DNA of 8,529 nt from the NCBI GenBank assembly GCA_018665505.1, contig JABJCS010000821.1:1-8529 (forward strand), in the 5' to 3' direction. A program made the position numbers and the translations under genes. Numbering within the stretch: position 1 is the stretch's first letter; each line of letters begins with the position of its first letter. This document shows positions 6,328 through 8,529 of the stretch, one piece after another. The DNA is from Alphaproteobacteria bacterium (GTDB taxonomy: Bacteria; Pseudomonadota; Alphaproteobacteria; UBA8366). The notes under the pieces were generated by a model. It was not told the DNA's origin, searched no databases, and saw nothing but the letters and a program-made list of their open reading frames with translations.

Positions 6328-7209
6328 ATGACCATCGACATCCCAGGACCGACATCCCATTCTTATTTCTCCCAACGGCTGCGGCTGCATTATGTGGATT
6401 GGGGCAATCAAGATGCGCCGCCGTTATTGTTGGTCCATGGTGGGCGGGACCATTGCCGCAATTGGGACTGGGTTGCGGAGACACTCCGCGAGGACTGGCA
6501 TATCATCGCGCCGGACCTGCGTGGTCACGGCGATTCGCAATGGATGATCGGCGGTAGTTACGGCCTCTCCGATTATGTCTACGACATCGCGCAACTTCTC
6601 CATCAAACCAAGCATCAACCGATCACCATCATCGGACATTCGCTTGGAGGCTCGATTAGCCTGCAATACACCGCGATTTATCCAGAGACAGTCCGCAAGC
6701 TCATCGCCATCGAAGGTCTCGGCTGGCCGCCGGATGACGTAAAAGAGCGCGAGAGTAAAGCACCGGCGGACCGGGTAACCGAATGGATCGACTTCACACG
6801 TGGCATTTCCGGCCGAGTTCCCCGTCGCTACCCGACCATCGAAGAGGCTTTCCAACGCATGCAAGCGGCCAACCCTCATTTAACTCCCGATCAGGCCCGG
6901 CATTTGACCATCCACGGCGTCAACCAAAACGAGGATGGGACCTATAGCTGGAAATACGACAATTATACCCGCATCCGCTCGCCGTTCGGTTTCCCGGAAT
7001 CGGAGCGGCAAAAACTTTGGGAGCGGATAACCTGCCCGACGTTGTTGGTCCGCGGCACGGAAAGTTGGGCCAGCGATCCGACCGAAGATGGGCGCGCCAA
7101 GCATTTCCAGAATGCCGAAATCGCCAATATAGAGGGCGCTGGGCACTGGGTGCATCACGACAGGCTGGACGAGTTCGTGGGGCTTGTGAAGGGCTTCCTT
7201 GCCGATTAG
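6328..7209 (+). CDS. Alpha/beta hydrolase
   Basis: A 293-residue single-domain alpha/beta hydrolase. Visible elements: LLLVHGG oxyanion-hole region (33-39), APDLRGHGDS (61-70), the nucleophile elbow GHSLGG with Ser105 (103-108), and GAGHWVHHD with catalytic His273 (270-278). The acid is probably in RGTESWASD (242-250), either Glu245 or Asp250. Residues 133-230 form a helical cap, including WIDF and a YSWKYDNYTRIRSP segment that resembles serine-hydrolase-like (SERHL) proteins. The substrate is unknown; ester or epoxide hydrolysis are family possibilities and dehalogenation is less likely. No signal peptide is seen. It has its own ribosome binding site and follows a terminator, so it probably has its own promoter, although none is obvious. 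It converges on egtD and the stop codons overlap (TTAG, 7206-7209). Confidence 0.88.
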   Translation: MTIDIPGPTSHSYFSQRLRLHYVDWGNQDAPPLLLVHGGRDHCRNWDWVAETLREDWHIIAPDLRGHGDSQWMIGGSYGLSDYVYDIAQLLHQTKHQPITIIGHSLGGSISLQYTAIYPETVRKLIAIEGLGWPPDDVKERESKAPADRVTEWIDFTRGISGRVPRRYPTIEEAFQRMQAANPHLTPDQARHLTIHGVNQNEDGTYSWKYDNYTRIRSPFGFPESERQKLWERITCPTLLVRGTESWASDPTEDGRAKHFQNAEIANIEGAGHWVHHDRLDEFVGLVKGFLAD

Positions 7210-8177
7210 GTGCTTGGGACTTCCACGTAATGGACGCTGAACAAATCATCGGCGTCCGACCACACGGCTTTAGAGATGAATCCCGCTTCGCCCGCGAGTG
7301 CCTGGAATTCTTCGATTTCGTATTTGTGGGAATTTTCGGTGTGTATCGTCTCACCTTCGGCGAACGAGAATTGACGACCACCAACTTGCACAATCTGATC
7401 TCGTAAGCTCACCAAATGCATCTCAATCCGTCCATCAACGGCATTATAGAGAGCGTCGTGGCGAAACGCGTCGGTATCGAAATTGCCGCCGAGTTCCGCG
7501 TTAATTCGGGTCAGAAGGTTTAAGTTGAATGCCGCCGTCACACCAGCGCCGTCGTTATAAGCGGCATGAAGGATGGCTTCATCCTTCTTTCGATCCGCAC
7601 CAATCAAAAGCCCCCCACCTGGGCCCACATGCGCAGCAATCCGCAACAGAAACTCCCGAGCAGCCGACGGCTCGAAATTCCCAATAGTCGAGCCAGGGAA
7701 GAAGGCTACCCGGCGTTGGTCCGGTTGGCTTGGCGGGACGTCAAATGGCTGCGAGAAATCCGTGCAAATAGCGTGAACCTGGATAGACGGATAGTCTCGC
7801 GCCAGCGTTTCCGCTGCCATGCGCAGATGTTCCCGTGAAATATCCACCGCGATGTAAGATGCCGGGTCGTCCAAGGCATCGAGCAAGACACGAACCTTTT
7901 CGATGGAGCCACAGCCGTATTCAAGAACCTGTGCCCTGGGTCCGATCGCGGCCGACATCTCGGCCGCTTTCGCCCGCATCAGCGCGGTTTCAGTCCTGGT
8001 CGGGTAGTATTCCGGCAGTACACAAATTTGGTCGAATATCCGCGAGCCCACCTCATCGTAGAAAAATTTGCATGGCAGAGTCTTATGCGATGCGGACAAT
8101 CCCGCGACCACATCACCGAGGAAATCATCTTCCGCAGGCGAAAGATCGCTAAAGGACGCTAGAGCTGATTCAGTCAT
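7206..8177 (-). CDS. egtD: L-histidine N-alpha-methyltransferase EgtD
   Basis: A 323-residue SAM-dependent methyltransferase that converts histidine to hercynine (N-alpha-trimethylhistidine), the first step of ergothioneine synthesis. The family opening KFFYDEVGSRIFD..C.LPEYYPTRTE spans residues 37-63. The SAM motif is EYGCGS (86-91), with the acidic Asp112 after the second strand. FFPGSTIGNF (159-168) contains Asn167, matching the histidine-binding Asn166 of mycobacterial EgtD; Tyr207 matches Tyr206, and Glu281-Asn-Ser283 matches the Glu282/Ser284 pair that selects histidine. All recognised substrate residues are kept, so activity is likely. Length matches the family (about 320). The ATG at 8177 has no clear Shine-Dalgarno sequence, and no better upstream start was found. 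It lies 55 bases downstream of the egtB-like gene on the same strand, forming the usual egtB-egtD pair. Confidence 0.94.
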   Translation of the reverse strand: MTESALASFSDLSPAEDDFLGDVVAGLSASHKTLPCKFFYDEVGSRIFDQICVLPEYYPTRTETALMRAKAAEMSAAIGPRAQVLEYGCGSIEKVRVLLDALDDPASYIAVDISREHLRMAAETLARDYPSIQVHAICTDFSQPFDVPPSQPDQRRVAFFPGSTIGNFEPSAAREFLLRIAAHVGPGGGLLIGADRKKDEAILHAAYNDGAGVTAAFNLNLLTRINAELGGNFDTDAFRHDALYNAVDGRIEMHLVSLRDQIVQVGGRQFSFAEGETIHTENSHKYEIEEFQALAGEAGFISKAVWSDADDLFSVHYVEVPST

Positions 8178-8232
8178 TTTGGGGACACGGTTGCGACAGG
8201 AATGGCACCATAACGGGCTGCCCCTTTTGCCG

Positions 8233-8529
8233 TCAAATCGCGCAGGTCCGGAAGCCGCAAATGGTATCTTGGCGGTCTGGTGTGAAGAAATTCCGATAGG
8301 TGTTGGAGATCATCCGCCCCCGCGTCGCCCAAGCCCCGCCACGCAGTACCTTTCGCGTGCCGAACCATGGTTTTGAATAATCATCGTACGGATCGACAGA
8401 AAACCCGGGAAACGGCACGAAGTCGCTCGCCGTCCATTCCCAAACATTGCCGATCATCTGGCGACATCCAAAGGCACTGTCCCCTTCCGGATAGGCGGCG
8501 ACATCGACCAATCCCGTATGCCTACCATC
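8233..8529 (-). CDS. egtB: EgtB-like sulfoxide synthase, C-terminal part (5' end missing)
   Basis: The last 98 residues of a gene that is open to the right edge; roughly 300 or more N-terminal residues are missing, including the DinB-like domain with the iron-binding histidines. The visible part is the formylglycine-generating-enzyme-like (SUMF1) fold: GCRQMIGNVWEWTAS, then PYDDYSKPWFG, then KVLRGGAWATRGRMI, ending YRNFFTPDRQD-x(2)-CGFRTCAI. EgtB joins hercynine to a thiol donor (gamma-glutamylcysteine or cysteine) using iron and oxygen. The ending GFRTCA differs from the G-x-RLA ending I know from classical EgtB, so this may be a variant subfamily, possibly SenA (selenoneine synthase). Pairing with egtD supports a hercynine-based pathway in either case. 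Confidence 0.85.
   Translation of the reverse strand, partial: DGRHTGLVDVAAYPEGDSAFGCRQMIGNVWEWTASDFVPFPGFSVDPYDDYSKPWFGTRKVLRGGAWATRGRMISNTYRNFFTPDRQDTICGFRTCAI

Overview
The window looks like chromosomal DNA of a Gram-negative proteobacterium, most likely an alphaproteobacterium. That guess rests on the gene families, tight gene packing, use of GTG and TTG starts, and moderately GC-rich codon use. No rRNA, tRNA, CRISPR array, insertion sequence or phage gene was seen. Eight complete genes and two edge-truncated genes cover almost all of it.

Left part (1-3591). A large alpha/beta hydrolase of the PF20091 type runs off the left edge on the minus strand. Divergent from it, across a 134-base gap holding an 8-bp inverted repeat, is a protein with a PcfJ-like N-terminal core. 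That gene converges on a minus-strand pair: a ten-helix EamA/DMT transporter followed by a stand-alone CheY-type receiver protein, which may have its own promoter and no leader.

Middle part (3732-6300). A plus-strand run holds a GhrA-type 2-hydroxyacid dehydrogenase, a DUF4392 (D-glutamate cyclase C-terminal domain) protein starting 3 bases after it, and, 88 bases later, a thioredoxin-fold peroxiredoxin-like gene. This last gene is the main discovery of the window. Its reading frame is interrupted by one TGA exactly where the first cysteine of the family's CxxC site should be (W-TGA-PYC). A 17-nt hairpin with GU in its loop starts 10 nt after the TGA. It is best read as a selenoprotein of 157 residues with selenocysteine at position 45 (UxxC) and a bacterial SECIS element. 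A strong GC-rich hairpin terminator follows the gene.

Right part (6328-8529). A second, smaller alpha/beta hydrolase on the plus strand ends head-on against egtD on the minus strand, with overlapping stop codons. egtD (histidine N-alpha-trimethyltransferase) lies 55 bases downstream of an egtB-like gene that runs off the right edge. Together these two indicate synthesis of ergothioneine or, given the proven need for selenium metabolism implied by the selenoprotein and an atypical EgtB C-terminus, possibly its selenium analogue selenoneine.

Taken together the right two-thirds has a redox theme: a Sec-containing thiol oxidoreductase next to a thiol- (or selenol-) imidazole pathway. Functional links between the other genes are inference only.
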